A DNA stretch of 64,000 nt, taken from the NCBI GenBank assembly GCA_050291245.1, contig JBNKJP010000058.1, positions 1-64,000 of the forward strand, read 5' to 3'. Below are positions 45,283 to 54,120 of this stretch, one piece after another. A model generated the notes under the pieces. It was not told the DNA's origin and searched no databases. It saw only the letters and a list, made by a program, of their open reading frames with translations. Numbering within the stretch: position 1 is the first letter of the stretch; the number at the start of each line of letters is the position of its first letter. This DNA comes from Thiodiazotropha sp050291245. Lineage in GTDB: Bacteria > Pseudomonadota > Gammaproteobacteria > Chromatiales > Chromatiaceae. Both the position numbers and the translations under genes were made by a program.

Positions 45283-46041
45283 GTGGACAGCCTTGTGGAC
45301 AATTTTTTCCACTACTTCCAGCCACAATACGCCGCATCGCAGGACCAGAAACGCTGCAGTTACGTCATCCGCTACCAGGTCTATGTGGAGGAACTCGGCT
45401 GGGAGGCGCCCAATCCGGTTTGCCTGGAGTCCGATCCCTGCGATGACTATGCACACCCCTGCCTGCTGCAACACAAACGCACCGGAGAGATTGCCGGTTG
45501 CGTGAGACTGGTGGTTCCGAAAACCGGGCAACACGAGACCTATCTGCCTTTCCAGCGGCACGAGATCACAGGCATCGACTCCAACCATCTGGAGCGTTGC
45601 CTGCCGTTGCAGGTGGGAGAGATCTCCCGTCTCGCGGTACCCAGCCTGTTTCGCCGCAGACGCAATGAATCCGGCAAACCCTTCATTCTCGACGAAAACA
45701 GTGCGGCCGAGGTCTACTCCCAGGAGGAACTGCGCAATTTTCCCAACATCGCCATCGGTCTCTACCTGTCCGCCATAGCCATGGTCGATCTGTGTGAACT
45801 GCAACTGGCGGTGGTCGTGATGGAACCAAGGCTGCAACGGCATCTGCAACGCTTCGGACTGCATTTTCAACGCATCAGCCCCCCTTTCGAACTGCGGGGA
45901 ACACGCGCCCTTTTCGAGTTACAACGGGACGAGTTGACCACCCACATGCCGGACGAAATCCGCGCCCTCTACGAAGGGATCCGTGAGACCTTGCACAACC
46001 AGCCCTGGCATCCGACCGGAGCGACTCATGAGCGGGTTTGA
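45283..46041 (+). CDS. PEP-CTERM/exosortase-type acyltransferase
   Basis: 252 residues from the GTG at 45283 (GGAGG 6 bases upstream). Resembles the acyl-homoserine-lactone-synthase-like acyltransferases linked to exosortase systems (TIGR03694 as I recall): CSYVIRYQVYVEELGW near 25, ESDPCDDYAHPCLLQ, GCVRLVV, VGEISRLAVPSLFRRR near 110-128, and ALFELQRDEL. Likely GNAT fold using acyl-CoA or acyl-ACP. No exosortase is in the window. It overlaps the ThiF-like gene by 14 bases. Confidence 0.82.
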   Translation: MDSLVDNFFHYFQPQYAASQDQKRCSYVIRYQVYVEELGWEAPNPVCLESDPCDDYAHPCLLQHKRTGEIAGCVRLVVPKTGQHETYLPFQRHEITGIDSNHLERCLPLQVGEISRLAVPSLFRRRRNESGKPFILDENSAAEVYSQEELRNFPNIAIGLYLSAIAMVDLCELQLAVVVMEPRLQRHLQRFGLHFQRISPPFELRGTRALFELQRDELTTHMPDEIRALYEGIRETLHNQPWHPTGATHERV

Positions 46042-46909
46042 CTACCTCAGAGCCTTCTCCCGCAACATCGGCTGGGTCACCGAGGAGGAACAGGCACACC
46101 TGCGCACCGCGCGGGTCGCCATCGCAGGCATGGGCGGCGTGGGGGGAAGCCATCTGCTGACCCTGACCCGACTCGGAGTGGGCGGCTTTAACTTGGCCGA
46201 TTTCGACCAATTCGAGCTGGAGAACTTCAATCGCCAGAGCGGCGCCAACCTCGACACCATCGGCCGACCGAAACTCGACTGTCTGATCGCATCGGCCCGC
46301 ACGATCAACCCCGAACTCGATATTCGCCCCTTCCCCGAGGGGGTGGGTCCGGAACAGGCCCAGGACTTCCTCAAGGATTGCGACGTCTACCTCGACGGCC
46401 TGGATTTCTTCGCCCTGGAGGCACGCCGGGCGGTATTCGCCACCTGCCAGCGCATGGGCATACCCGCGGTCACCGCAGCCCCCCTGGGGATGGGATCCGC
46501 GCTATTGAACTTTCTGCCGGGCAGGATGAGTTTCGAATCCTATTTTCAACTCGAAGGTCATCGCGAATACGCACAATATCTGCGTTTTCTGGTGGGACTC
46601 GCCCCCGCCCGGCTCCACGCCGGCTATCTGGTGCTGCCGGATCGAATCGACCTGATCAACCGAAAGGGTCCCAGCACCGCCATGGGGTGCGAGCTCTGCG
46701 CAGGGTTCGCCGCCACCCAGGTACTCAAACTGCTGCTCGGGCGGGGCCGGGTCCTGGCCGCCCCCTGGGGGCTGCAGTTCGACGCCTATCGCAATCGCCT
46801 GAGCCGGACCTGGCGCCCGGGAGGGAACTGTCATCCACTGCAGCGGCTTGCGATCGCCCTGGGAATGCGTCAACTGCGAAACACGCTCTCCCAAACCCAG
46901 TCGGATTAG
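46028..46909 (+). CDS. ThiF/MoeB/HesA-family E1-like adenylyltransferase
   Basis: 293 residues. Nucleotide-binding GMGGVGGSH at 34-42, DFDQFELENFNRQ near 57-69 and the conserved NRQSGAN/GRPKLD region match ThiF. These enzymes adenylate a C-terminal carboxylate of a ubiquitin-like or small peptide substrate. Cysteines occur as GCELCAGF and NCHP in the last third, which could bind zinc but do not make a full four-Cys site. Ribosome box GGAG within the previous gene; translational coupling likely. No ubiquitin-like gene is next to it. Confidence 0.87.
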   Translation: MSGFDYLRAFSRNIGWVTEEEQAHLRTARVAIAGMGGVGGSHLLTLTRLGVGGFNLADFDQFELENFNRQSGANLDTIGRPKLDCLIASARTINPELDIRPFPEGVGPEQAQDFLKDCDVYLDGLDFFALEARRAVFATCQRMGIPAVTAAPLGMGSALLNFLPGRMSFESYFQLEGHREYAQYLRFLVGLAPARLHAGYLVLPDRIDLINRKGPSTAMGCELCAGFAATQVLKLLLGRGRVLAAPWGLQFDAYRNRLSRTWRPGGNCHPLQRLAIALGMRQLRNTLSQTQSD

Positions 46910-46989
46910 GGTGCGAATTTCGAGCTCCAACATCAGGGATGGGTTGATATGCTATGTTTTCCTAAGCAGACCAATGGGGAGGGACTGAC

Positions 46990-47700
46990 ATGCGTCGCAC
47001 AGAGCATGGTTGGATTACAGCGATCCTGATCGGCTTGGCGCTGGTTTTTTCGAACCCGCTCGCAGCTCAGGACGAAGGCAGTCATTACGACCGCATCGCG
47101 CTCCGGACCCAGGCATCGGAAGCGGTTGAAAACGACACCCTGATCGCGGTCATGTACGCACAAAAAGAGGGGCCGGACCTGGCGCCACTCACAACCCAGG
47201 TCAATCACCGGATTGGCGAGGCGGTGAATCAGGCCCGTCAGGTACCCGAAGTCCGGGTCAGCACACTGGGTTACCAGACCTACCCGGTCTATCAGCAACA
47301 GGTCTTGAGTGGTTGGCGGGTGCGTCAATCGATTCGTCTGGAAAGTCGTGAAAACGAAATACTCAGCGCCTTGATCGGCAAACTCCAATCCGCGCTTGCC
47401 CTGGAATCGATTCGTTACACCCTCTCCAGCGAACGGCGCGAAGCCGTGGAACAGCGCCTTATTCTTCAAGCCATCGACGGCTTCCGTCAGCGCGCTGAAC
47501 AGATCACCCATCAAATGGAAAGACGCCACTATCGGCTGGTTGAAATGACCATCCACACCGATGTCCCTGTGAATACACCGCCCCCCATGCGCGCCCGCAT
47601 GATGGCAATGGAATCCAGCATCTCCCCACCCACCCTGGAGGGTGGCACACAGACCGTTCGGGTCGACATCGAGGGGCGTATCGAGCTCCAAACCGAGTAG
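46990..47700 (+). CDS. SIMPL-domain (DUF541) periplasmic protein
   Basis: 236 residues with signal peptide (about 1-25, SNPLAAQ), then a SIMPL/DUF541 domain: RTQASEAVENDTLIAVMYAQKEG, STLGYQTYPVYQQQVLSGWRVRQSI, LSSERREAVEQRLILQAIDGF. Family of E. coli YggE, tied to oxidative stress and the envelope, function unclear. GGGGAGGG lies upstream of the ATG. The same family recurs at 62372. Confidence 0.88.
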   Translation: MRRTEHGWITAILIGLALVFSNPLAAQDEGSHYDRIALRTQASEAVENDTLIAVMYAQKEGPDLAPLTTQVNHRIGEAVNQARQVPEVRVSTLGYQTYPVYQQQVLSGWRVRQSIRLESRENEILSALIGKLQSALALESIRYTLSSERREAVEQRLILQAIDGFRQRAEQITHQMERRHYRLVEMTIHTDVPVNTPPPMRARMMAMESSISPPTLEGGTQTVRVDIEGRIELQTE

Positions 47701-48005
47701 CGGGTCACGCCTAGTGTCTCGTGCCAATGGGCAAAGATAGATCAGAGATAAAAATATCTAAGCATTGGACAAGATAATTTTTTGGTGAAAAAGTCAAATT
47801 TATATGCGAAATAGATTCGCAATTTACCTTAAAAAATTTGAACTAGATCTCAAGTTTGCAAATTTGTGAGCGCTATCGTTATAAGTAGAACAACGCTGCA
47901 TTTTTATCTCGCGAAAAGGAACCTCTATGACTATTACAAGGATGGTCGAACGGAGGCAATGGCGTTGGGTTGGGTTGGCATCTCCTTTTCCACGTGAGGT
48001 TCGCA
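47701..48005. other. AT-rich promoter region of the chemoreceptor gene
   Basis: Contains a weak match to a flagellar sigma-28 promoter: TCAAGTTT at 47850-47857 and AGCGCTAT at 47869-47876 (11-base spacer). The first box is close to TAAAGTTT, the second is poor. No other feature. Confidence 0.3.
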
Positions 48006-49661
48006 ATGAACATCCTGAATAATCTCCCCATTAAGACCCGTTTGTATATCCTGGTTGGCCTGCTGATCGGAATTGCCGTTGGCATTGGATTACTCGGCCT
48101 CAATGGCATGAGTTCAGCGGACCAGTCCATTGACGAGCTCTACCACAAGGACATGGCACGTATGGACGCCCTCTCGACGACCTTGGAAAAGCTACATGAC
48201 AGCCGCGCCCAGGTGCTGCTCTCACTACAGCACGATCCCGCATCCCCTTTCGCGAAGATGCATGACCATCCGATTTCCATGCATTTCGATCGGATCGAGA
48301 GGAATCTCAAGACCATCGATTCGCACTGGGAGGAGTATGAGGCCTCCGATTTATCCGCCGAGGAAAAACGCCTGGCCGAAGATTTCACGCCCGAACTGAG
48401 AAAATTCGAGTCCCAGGGTCTCGAACCGATCAAGGAGAAGATTCACGCCAACGAATTCACCGAGGCCAACAAACTGGTGCTGACCGTCCTCAATCCCTCC
48501 CTGGGCAAGCTGCAGGAAACCACCAATGCACTGCTTAAGGTACAGGAAAACATGGCGGCAGCCGCCTACGAAAAGACCGACGAAACCTACCACAGCATGA
48601 TCACCCTTGTGGTCTCCAGCCTGGTGCTGGGCGCCTTGGCCGGGTTGCTGATCGCCTTTCTGACCATCCGTGAGATCAGCTCCGGGGTGCAGGTGGTGGA
48701 ACAGACCGCTCAGCGCCTGGCCGATGGGGACCTGGCCGCCCGTGTCGACTACCGCAATAAAGATGAACTCGGGCGCATCGCCGACGCCTTCAACCGGATG
48801 GCCCAACGCTTTCACGATGCGATCAACCAGGTCAAGGATTCCGTGACGCAACTGGCCGCCGCGTCGGAAGAGACCTCCACCGTGACCGCCCAGACCACCA
48901 CCGGTATCAATCAACAACTGAGCGAAACCAGCCAGGTCGCCACCGCCATCAACGAGATGAACGCCACGGTTCAGGAAGTGGCGAAAAATGCCGTTGAGGC
49001 CGCCGAAGCCGCGAAGGAGGCCGACACCACCTTCGATGAGGGCAAGCTGGTCATCGACCGGGTTATCGGTTCCATCGGCGAACTGGCCGGTGAAGTCGGC
49101 ACCGCGGCGGATGTCATCCAGGAGCTCGAACAGGAGAGCCGTAACATCGGCACCGTCCTGGATGTCATCAAGAGCATCGCGGAACAGACCAATCTGTTGG
49201 CCTTGAATGCCGCCATCGAGGCCGCGCGGGCCGGCGAGCAGGGTCGTGGATTTGCCGTTGTCGCCGATGAGGTACGCACCCTGGCGGGCCGTACCCAGGA
49301 GTCGACCCAGGAGATTGAAGAGATGATCAGCAAACTTCAATCCGGGGCGGACAACGCGGTCAAGGTGATGAACAGCGGTAAGGACAAGACCCAGATCGGT
49401 GTCGACCAGGCCGCCAAGGCGGGTGATGCGATGCAGAAGATCAATGCCGCGGTGAACCGGATCTCCGAGATGAACACCCAGATCGCCGGAGCCGCCGAGG
49501 AACAGAGCACGGTCACCGATGAGATCAACCGCAGTATCATCAGCATCCATGAAGTGGCGGAACAATCCGCAGCCGGGGCGCAACACACCACCCAGGCCAG
49601 TCATGACATGGCGCGGCTCGCCGAGCAGCTCAAGGCGATGGTGGAGCGGTTTAAGGTCTGA
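48006..49661 (+). CDS. Methyl-accepting chemotaxis protein
   Basis: 551 residues from the ATG at 48006 (GAGG 6 bases upstream). Helix 1 about 10-30, a four-helix-bundle periplasmic sensor (30-195), helix 2 about 198-220, HAMP (DGDLAARVDYRNKDELGRIADAFNRM), then methylation helices and a signalling tip near 392-424 (EQTNLLALNAAIEAARAG, GFAVVADEVRTLAGR). It ends LKAMVERFKV without a CheR-tethering pentapeptide. Ligand unknown. Confidence 0.95.
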   Translation: MNILNNLPIKTRLYILVGLLIGIAVGIGLLGLNGMSSADQSIDELYHKDMARMDALSTTLEKLHDSRAQVLLSLQHDPASPFAKMHDHPISMHFDRIERNLKTIDSHWEEYEASDLSAEEKRLAEDFTPELRKFESQGLEPIKEKIHANEFTEANKLVLTVLNPSLGKLQETTNALLKVQENMAAAAYEKTDETYHSMITLVVSSLVLGALAGLLIAFLTIREISSGVQVVEQTAQRLADGDLAARVDYRNKDELGRIADAFNRMAQRFHDAINQVKDSVTQLAAASEETSTVTAQTTTGINQQLSETSQVATAINEMNATVQEVAKNAVEAAEAAKEADTTFDEGKLVIDRVIGSIGELAGEVGTAADVIQELEQESRNIGTVLDVIKSIAEQTNLLALNAAIEAARAGEQGRGFAVVADEVRTLAGRTQESTQEIEEMISKLQSGADNAVKVMNSGKDKTQIGVDQAAKAGDAMQKINAAVNRISEMNTQIAGAAEEQSTVTDEINRSIISIHEVAEQSAAGAQHTTQASHDMARLAEQLKAMVERFKV

Positions 49662-49681
49662 GGGATGACGACGGCGAACCA

Positions 49682-49815
49682 GGAGTTTTGAGTGGTGAGT
49701 TTTTAGTTTTGAATTGATGAATTCGCTGCGCTCAGATTTTTTTACCCCCTCACCCATCCGGGAGATGCCAGGGATGAGGGGGGGACATAAACCGCTGTGA
49801 GCGCAGTGTACTTTA
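49682..49815. repeat. Nested palindrome with one GAGTTTT arm
   Basis: Single arm like the 1790 element at 49682-49720, then GCTGCGCTCAG ... CTGTGAGCGCAGTG around a GC-rich stem (CCCCCTCACCC facing GATGAGGGGG). May act as the chemoreceptor gene's transcription end. A family-2 REP half follows at about 49876-49906. Confidence 0.55.
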
Positions 49816-49923
49816 CCCCCCGAACGGCGCTTAGTTAAGCGAATACCTGAATCCTTGGGTTCAGGTAATAGGTATCGTCACCCTGGCGTATGCCGGGATC
49901 CAAAAGAAAATTAACTGTCGACA

Positions 49924-50430
49924 ATGAAAATCACGAGTTTCGAGCCGGTTATCGGCAACAGGGTCAAAGTCATCATTCTCGGGAGCATGCCTGGCAGAGC
50001 CTCTCTGGAGGCTAATGAATACTACGCCCACGCACATAACGCGTTCTGGCCAATTATCGGCGCCATTGCCGGTTTCTCGCCGACCGCCCCCTATTTGCAC
50101 AGACTCGATGCCCTGAAGCAATCAGGCATAGCCCTGTGGGATGTGCTCCACTCTTGTAAACGGCCAAGTAGCGCGGATAGTGATATTATATCCGGCACAA
50201 GGGTCGCGAACGATTTTGAGGGGTTGTTTAGCGATCACCCGGAAATTGAACTCGTCTGCTTCAATGGCCGTGAAGCAGAGAAGAGCTTCAACCGGTTTGT
50301 ATTGAGTAAACTGAACCTCAGAGAGATAGGCTATTGTCGCCTACCATCCACCAGCCCGGCATATGCGGCGCTCTCTCGTGAAAAAAAACTGGAAATCTGG
50401 CGCGCCGCAATCGAATCACTACTTGGGTGA
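49924..50430 (+). CDS. DNA-deoxyinosine glycosylase-like protein (UDG superfamily)
   Basis: 168 residues. Core of the uracil-DNA-glycosylase fold: IILGSMPGRASLEANEYYAH at 17-36 (GSMPG loop), NAFWPIIGAI, WDVLHSCKR and the C-terminal LPSTSPAYAAL. Pattern fits the family of hypoxanthine/deoxyinosine glycosylases (UDG family 6-like), which excise deaminated adenine. Interestingly rdgB, for deaminated purine nucleotides, is in the same window but not linked. Weak ribosome site. Confidence 0.85.
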   Translation: MKITSFEPVIGNRVKVIILGSMPGRASLEANEYYAHAHNAFWPIIGAIAGFSPTAPYLHRLDALKQSGIALWDVLHSCKRPSSADSDIISGTRVANDFEGLFSDHPEIELVCFNGREAEKSFNRFVLSKLNLREIGYCRLPSTSPAYAALSREKKLEIWRAAIESLLG

Positions 50431-50453
50431 CTGGACGAGCTTAGAGAGCGTGA

Positions 50454-51536
50454 TTAAATCCCCTCCGTGCAGTGACTCAGCCAGACATAACCCGTCCCAG
50501 GAATATAGGGTGAGCTTGTATCCACGGTATCAGCGGTCACGGTACGGGGGTGCCAGTCCAGCACCGGTGTGCAGCTCCCCTCCTCCCATTCGATCTCGGC
50601 CACCGCGTCAACGCTTCCGTCGATCAAATCATCGACCTGCCGTTCGACATGCCGGCCGTTGCTGTCGTACTGCTCTTCAAAACTGTAGCGATTATCGTTG
50701 CCGGGTCCTTCAGACAGAAAGTTCAGATACGAGGGTTGATTATCCCCGGTGTAGCCGAACTCAAAGGTCATTCGATAGTCAGGCAGCGCGGAAACCGTAT
50801 CCGTAATCGTGTCGGGACGGGCATTCGTCAGGTAGGTGTAGGCGTAGCGTGAGACAATCCCGCTCTGGGTGGTGGTCTGGTTGTTCTCAATCACATACCC
50901 GGAGTCGTCATAGACGATCTCATATTCGAGAAGTGGCGTCGTTTCTCCCGCCAGGGTCATGCTGTGAGCCACAAGGCGCTGCCCGGAATAGGTTAACGTA
51001 TGGCTGTATTGGGAAGTAACCCCGCCACTGCCATCCTCGATGGTGACATCGACCCGGGTAAGCAGATCATTGTCATCGTAGGTGTAGGTACTGGTTTGCC
51101 GCATCTCATCGTTGTAGCCAACCCAGGTCTGCAGACGGCCTTGTGCATCGTAGGTATAGCTGATGGTTTCATCCACCGGATCGAGGCCAATGGAATTCGA
51201 CAGAGTACCCGCCAGATAGACATCCTCGGTACCGTCATCGTTGTAGGTGTAGCGTTCCTGCATGATTCTTCCATCGGTACCGTAGGCGAATTCCCGTACC
51301 CCTTCGAAAACACCGTTGTTATCAAAGTCGTAGCGTACCCGGGAGATTCTGAGATAGGTCGTCCCGGTATCGGGTGATCCGTCATCAGTATTGTCAGTCC
51401 CGCCGTTATCGGTGGGATCTCCTCCCCCATCGCCTCCTCCGCCCCCACCGCCACAGGCGGACAGAACCATCATGAGAAAAACAGATATGAGCGTGTTGCG
51501 CCCACCAGGGATGGCGGCGCGATTACCGATAAACAT
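50454..51536 (-). CDS. Lipoprotein with YD/RHS-like beta repeats
   Basis: 360 residues. Lipobox VLSACGGG followed by Gly/Asp-rich linker (Gly/Asp/Thr), then about ten short Tyr-rich beta repeats of YD style (YTYDAQGRLQTWVGY, YTYDDNDLLTRVDV, YEIVYDDSGYVIENN). It resembles lone RHS-like repeat lipoproteins. No toxin or cleavage motif. AAGGGG is 8 bases before the ATG at 51536; the upstream open frame to 51713 is not used. Confidence 0.75.
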   Translation of the reverse strand: MFIGNRAAIPGGRNTLISVFLMMVLSACGGGGGGGDGGGDPTDNGGTDNTDDGSPDTGTTYLRISRVRYDFDNNGVFEGVREFAYGTDGRIMQERYTYNDDGTEDVYLAGTLSNSIGLDPVDETISYTYDAQGRLQTWVGYNDEMRQTSTYTYDDNDLLTRVDVTIEDGSGGVTSQYSHTLTYSGQRLVAHSMTLAGETTPLLEYEIVYDDSGYVIENNQTTTQSGIVSRYAYTYLTNARPDTITDTVSALPDYRMTFEFGYTGDNQPSYLNFLSEGPGNDNRYSFEEQYDSNGRHVERQVDDLIDGSVDAVAEIEWEEGSCTPVLDWHPRTVTADTVDTSSPYIPGTGYVWLSHCTEGI

Positions 51537-51696
51537 ATGAAGCCCCTTGGAAATTTCCTTTATTACAAAGCCCTTGCCAGTGTGGTGCTTCATACCAGTG
51601 TACCCCGTCACAGATTCCATACCATTCAGCAAGTCAGAAAGAGGCCAGATGGCAGACATGCCTCGCAACAAATGACCCGCGGATGACCTGAGCCTC

Positions 51697-52239
51697 TCAG
51701 TCACCCGACCCATGGGGATCTTCCCGTGGGGTGATCACCTCCTCCACCGCACTGGGCGAGGCGGTGATCGAGCCGCTGATCAGCATCGGCGAGGCATCCA
51801 GATCCTGGGCGTTCATCATCTCGGCGATCCTCTGCAAAGACGAAAGCAATTGATTCTGCTCCCAGTCCTGAAGCTCATCCAGGCGACTCTGGAAACGCTC
51901 CTGCAACAGGGGCACCGACTGCCGCACCAGTTGCTCACCGGTTTCGCTGGCCCGAAGAATGATCTTGCGCCGATCCACCTCATCGCGGTAACGCACCAGC
52001 AGCTGCCGCGCCTCAAGACGCTTGACCACATCCGTGACCGTCGCCTGGCTGAGACTGACCCGCCGCGCCAGAGCGCTACCGGTCAGACCGCCGCTGCGCA
52101 CGATTTCGGTCAACAGCAACGCCTGGGGGCCGGTCAGACCATGGCTTTGAACCAGGTTACGGGAGTGCTGATCAATGGCGCGAATCACCCGGCGCAGGGC
52201 GATCAGAATCTCCTCACTGAGATGGGCGTTACCCGACAC
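51697..52239 (-). CDS. MarR-family regulator, EctR-like
   Basis: 180 residues from the GTG at 52239. MarR winged helix: LTGPQALLLTEIVRSGGLTG, SLSQATVTDVVKRLEARQLLVR (recognition helix) and DEVDRRKIILRASETG (wing). The C-terminal DWEQNQLLSSLQRIAEMM and DASPMLISGS match, as I recall, EctR regulators of ectoine genes. It is divergent from the carbamoyl-metabolism operon and is the natural candidate for its repressor, perhaps tied to osmotic stress. Extra C-terminal tail (about 150-180). Confidence 0.85.
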   Translation of the reverse strand: MSGNAHLSEEILIALRRVIRAIDQHSRNLVQSHGLTGPQALLLTEIVRSGGLTGSALARRVSLSQATVTDVVKRLEARQLLVRYRDEVDRRKIILRASETGEQLVRQSVPLLQERFQSRLDELQDWEQNQLLSSLQRIAEMMNAQDLDASPMLISGSITASPSAVEEVITPREDPHGSGD

Positions 52240-52242
52240 TTT

Positions 52243-52260
52243 TCATCAGTCCTCTAAATA
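52243..52260 (-). promoter_or_regulatory. Second, weaker EctR-box-like site
   Basis: Minus strand TATTTAGAGGACTGATGA resembles the remembered EctR1 box TATTTAGT-GT-ACTATATA in its first half and centre. It overlaps the MarR gene's ribosome-binding region and would allow autoregulation. It is a poor palindrome. Confidence 0.35.
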
Positions 52261-52332
52261 TTTCAGTTTTGAAAACAATGCCATTGCTGGGGTTTTTCCA
52301 GCAACAAAGGGTGATATTTGAAATTATTTTCT

Positions 52333-52344
52333 TTAGTATACTAA
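52333..52344. promoter_or_regulatory. Perfect palindrome, likely MarR operator over a -10 box
   Basis: TTAGTATACTAA is a perfect 12-bp palindrome, 6+6, halfway between the MarR gene and the operon. It includes TATACT, a good -10 sequence, at 52337-52342. As I recall, EctR1 of Methylomicrobium binds a box with half-sites TTTAGT/ACTA spaced by two; TTTAGT-AT-ACTAAG here follows it closely. Confidence 0.6.
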
Positions 52345-52418
52345 GCAATTTCACGGCCCAATTAGGCGCGTCATTCATTCACTGCCAGGGCTGAACAGCG
52401 CTCAACAACCAACGGCTC

Positions 52419-52874
52419 ATGCACCATCGCCTCATCCATCTGCTGATCTGCCTGATGATGCTCTATCCAGCAGCCCCAGTCCTGGCTGAAACACACACCC
52501 CCTTCATGCTCCACCTGACCCCGCCGCTGAGCAGCGACGGCAAGGCAAACCTCTCCTGGAGCCTCGAAGGCGAAGTCGCGGCGCAGATACAACAAAGTAA
52601 CAACCCCGGATTCACCGAACCCCGCACCCTCTATCAAGGCAGCGACCGGGCCAGCGTGATCACCGGGCTTCCCGACGGAGCATATCACTACCGTGGACGC
52701 CGGGTGTACCCGGATGGCAGCACTTCGGCTTGGAGCGAACCGGTTGTCCTGCAGGTCGCACACCACTCCCTGCTGCGCGCCGGATTGTTCTTCGCCATCG
52801 GGGCCGTTGTTTTCCTCGCCACCACCGCACTGATCCTGATCGGCAACCGGCGCCAGGGTACCGACCATGAGTGA
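52419..52874 (+). CDS. Exported FN3-like membrane protein
   Basis: 151 residues: signal peptide (about 1-23, APVLAE), an FN3-like beta domain (PFMLHLTPPLSSDGKANLSW ... GLPDGAYHYRGRRVYPDGS-type core), and a C-terminal helix (about 117-140, RAGLFFAIGAVVFLATTALIL) followed by a basic tail. One-pass inner-membrane protein with the domain in the periplasm. First gene of the carbamoyl operon; it overlaps the next gene by 8 bases. No clear ribosome site. Role unknown, perhaps helping the transporter or sensing. Confidence 0.75.
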   Translation: MHHRLIHLLICLMMLYPAAPVLAETHTPFMLHLTPPLSSDGKANLSWSLEGEVAAQIQQSNNPGFTEPRTLYQGSDRASVITGLPDGAYHYRGRRVYPDGSTSAWSEPVVLQVAHHSLLRAGLFFAIGAVVFLATTALILIGNRRQGTDHE

Positions 52875-54120
52875 ACCTGAGCTGCAGGTCGACTTTCCAC
52901 GCCTGAAGTCCGACATCAAGGCCCTCGCGGCGATTGGCCGCGCAGCGGATCATGGCATCCACCGCATGGCCTTCACGGATGCGGACATGGCCGCTCGCAC
53001 CTGGCTCAAGTCTCGCATGGTCGAGGCCGGTCTGCGGGTCCATCAGGATGGCGCCGCCAATCTGTTCGGTCGGCTCGATGGGGACGACGGCCAGGCCACG
53101 GTGATGACCGGCTCGCACATCGATACGGTACCCGGCGCCGGACACCTGGACGGCGCTCTCGGGGTACTCTGCGGCCTGGAGGCCCTGCGGGTGATACGGG
53201 AGCGGGAACTGACATTGAAACGCCCCCTGGAGGTGGCGGCCTTTTCCGACGAAGAGGGCCGTTTCGGCGGCATGTTCGGCTCCCAGGCCCTCAGCGGTCA
53301 GCTCTCACCGGAGTGGATCCTCAACGCCCGGGACCTGGCCGGCAACAGCCTTACCCAGGCCATGACGGACCAGGGCCTGGATGCCATGGACGCGCTCTCC
53401 GCGGCCCGCCCGCCCCAAAGCCTGCATGCCTTTGTCGAGCTGCACATCGAACAAGGGCCGGTACTCGACGCCTGCGGGGCGGCCATCGGCATCGTGGAAG
53501 GGATCTGCGGGCTGCGCCGTTGGGAGGTGCGCCTGACCGGCGTCGCCAATCACGCGGGCACCACCCCGATGAGCATGCGTCAGGACGCCTTCCAGGGACT
53601 GGCGGAATTCTCCAGCGAGATCGACCGGGTGCTCGAGGAGCACGGCGGTCCTGCCAGCGTTGCCACCATCGGCCGGGTCGACCTGTCGCCGGGGGCCGCC
53701 AATGTGGTACCCGGTGAAGCCACCTTCAGCCTCGAGTTCCGGGACGTGAACGCCGGGGTACTGGATGACCTCGGGGACGCCTTCCGACGCACCCTGTCCG
53801 CCATCGCCCGGCGCCGGGATCTGATGTTCAACTTCGAGGTACTGAGCGACCTGACCCCGGTCACCTGTGACGCGGGCATCCTGCAGCGCGCCGAGACCAC
53901 CGCGCGGGAATTCGGTTACCTCACCGAACGGCTCCCCAGCGGCGCCGCCCACGACAGCCAGCAGATCGCCCGCATCGCCCGGACCGGCATGATCTTCGTC
54001 CCCAGCAAGGCGGGGCGCAGTCACTCCGCCGCGGAGTGGACCGCCTGGTCGGACATCCATGCCGGCGCCAATGTACTGCTGAACACCCTATATCAACTGA
54101 CCAAAGAGACCCCCCCATGA
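52867..54120 (+). CDS. M20-family N-carbamoyl-L-amino acid hydrolase / allantoate amidohydrolase-like
   Basis: 417 residues. Metal site of the hydantoinase/carbamylase branch: His84 and Asp86 (GSHIDT), Asp95 (GHLDGALG), Glu129-Glu130 (FSDEEGRFGG), His193 (ELHIEQGP) and a late His in AGRSHSAAEW. EQGPVL, GANHAGTTPM-like VANHAGTTPMSMR and GRVDLSPGAANVVPGE are typical of AmaB/HyuC/AllC proteins. These hydrolyse N-carbamoyl groups to amine, CO2 and NH3. Stop overlaps the next ATG in ATGA. Confidence 0.92.
   Translation: MSEPELQVDFPRLKSDIKALAAIGRAADHGIHRMAFTDADMAARTWLKSRMVEAGLRVHQDGAANLFGRLDGDDGQATVMTGSHIDTVPGAGHLDGALGVLCGLEALRVIRERELTLKRPLEVAAFSDEEGRFGGMFGSQALSGQLSPEWILNARDLAGNSLTQAMTDQGLDAMDALSAARPPQSLHAFVELHIEQGPVLDACGAAIGIVEGICGLRRWEVRLTGVANHAGTTPMSMRQDAFQGLAEFSSEIDRVLEEHGGPASVATIGRVDLSPGAANVVPGEATFSLEFRDVNAGVLDDLGDAFRRTLSAIARRRDLMFNFEVLSDLTPVTCDAGILQRAETTAREFGYLTERLPSGAAHDSQQIARIARTGMIFVPSKAGRSHSAAEWTAWSDIHAGANVLLNTLYQLTKETPP

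Noticed and set aside
44993..45505. 170-codon frame overlapping the acyltransferase
   Set aside because: Out of frame with a recognised gene; composition Thr/Arg/His-rich, as in shadows.
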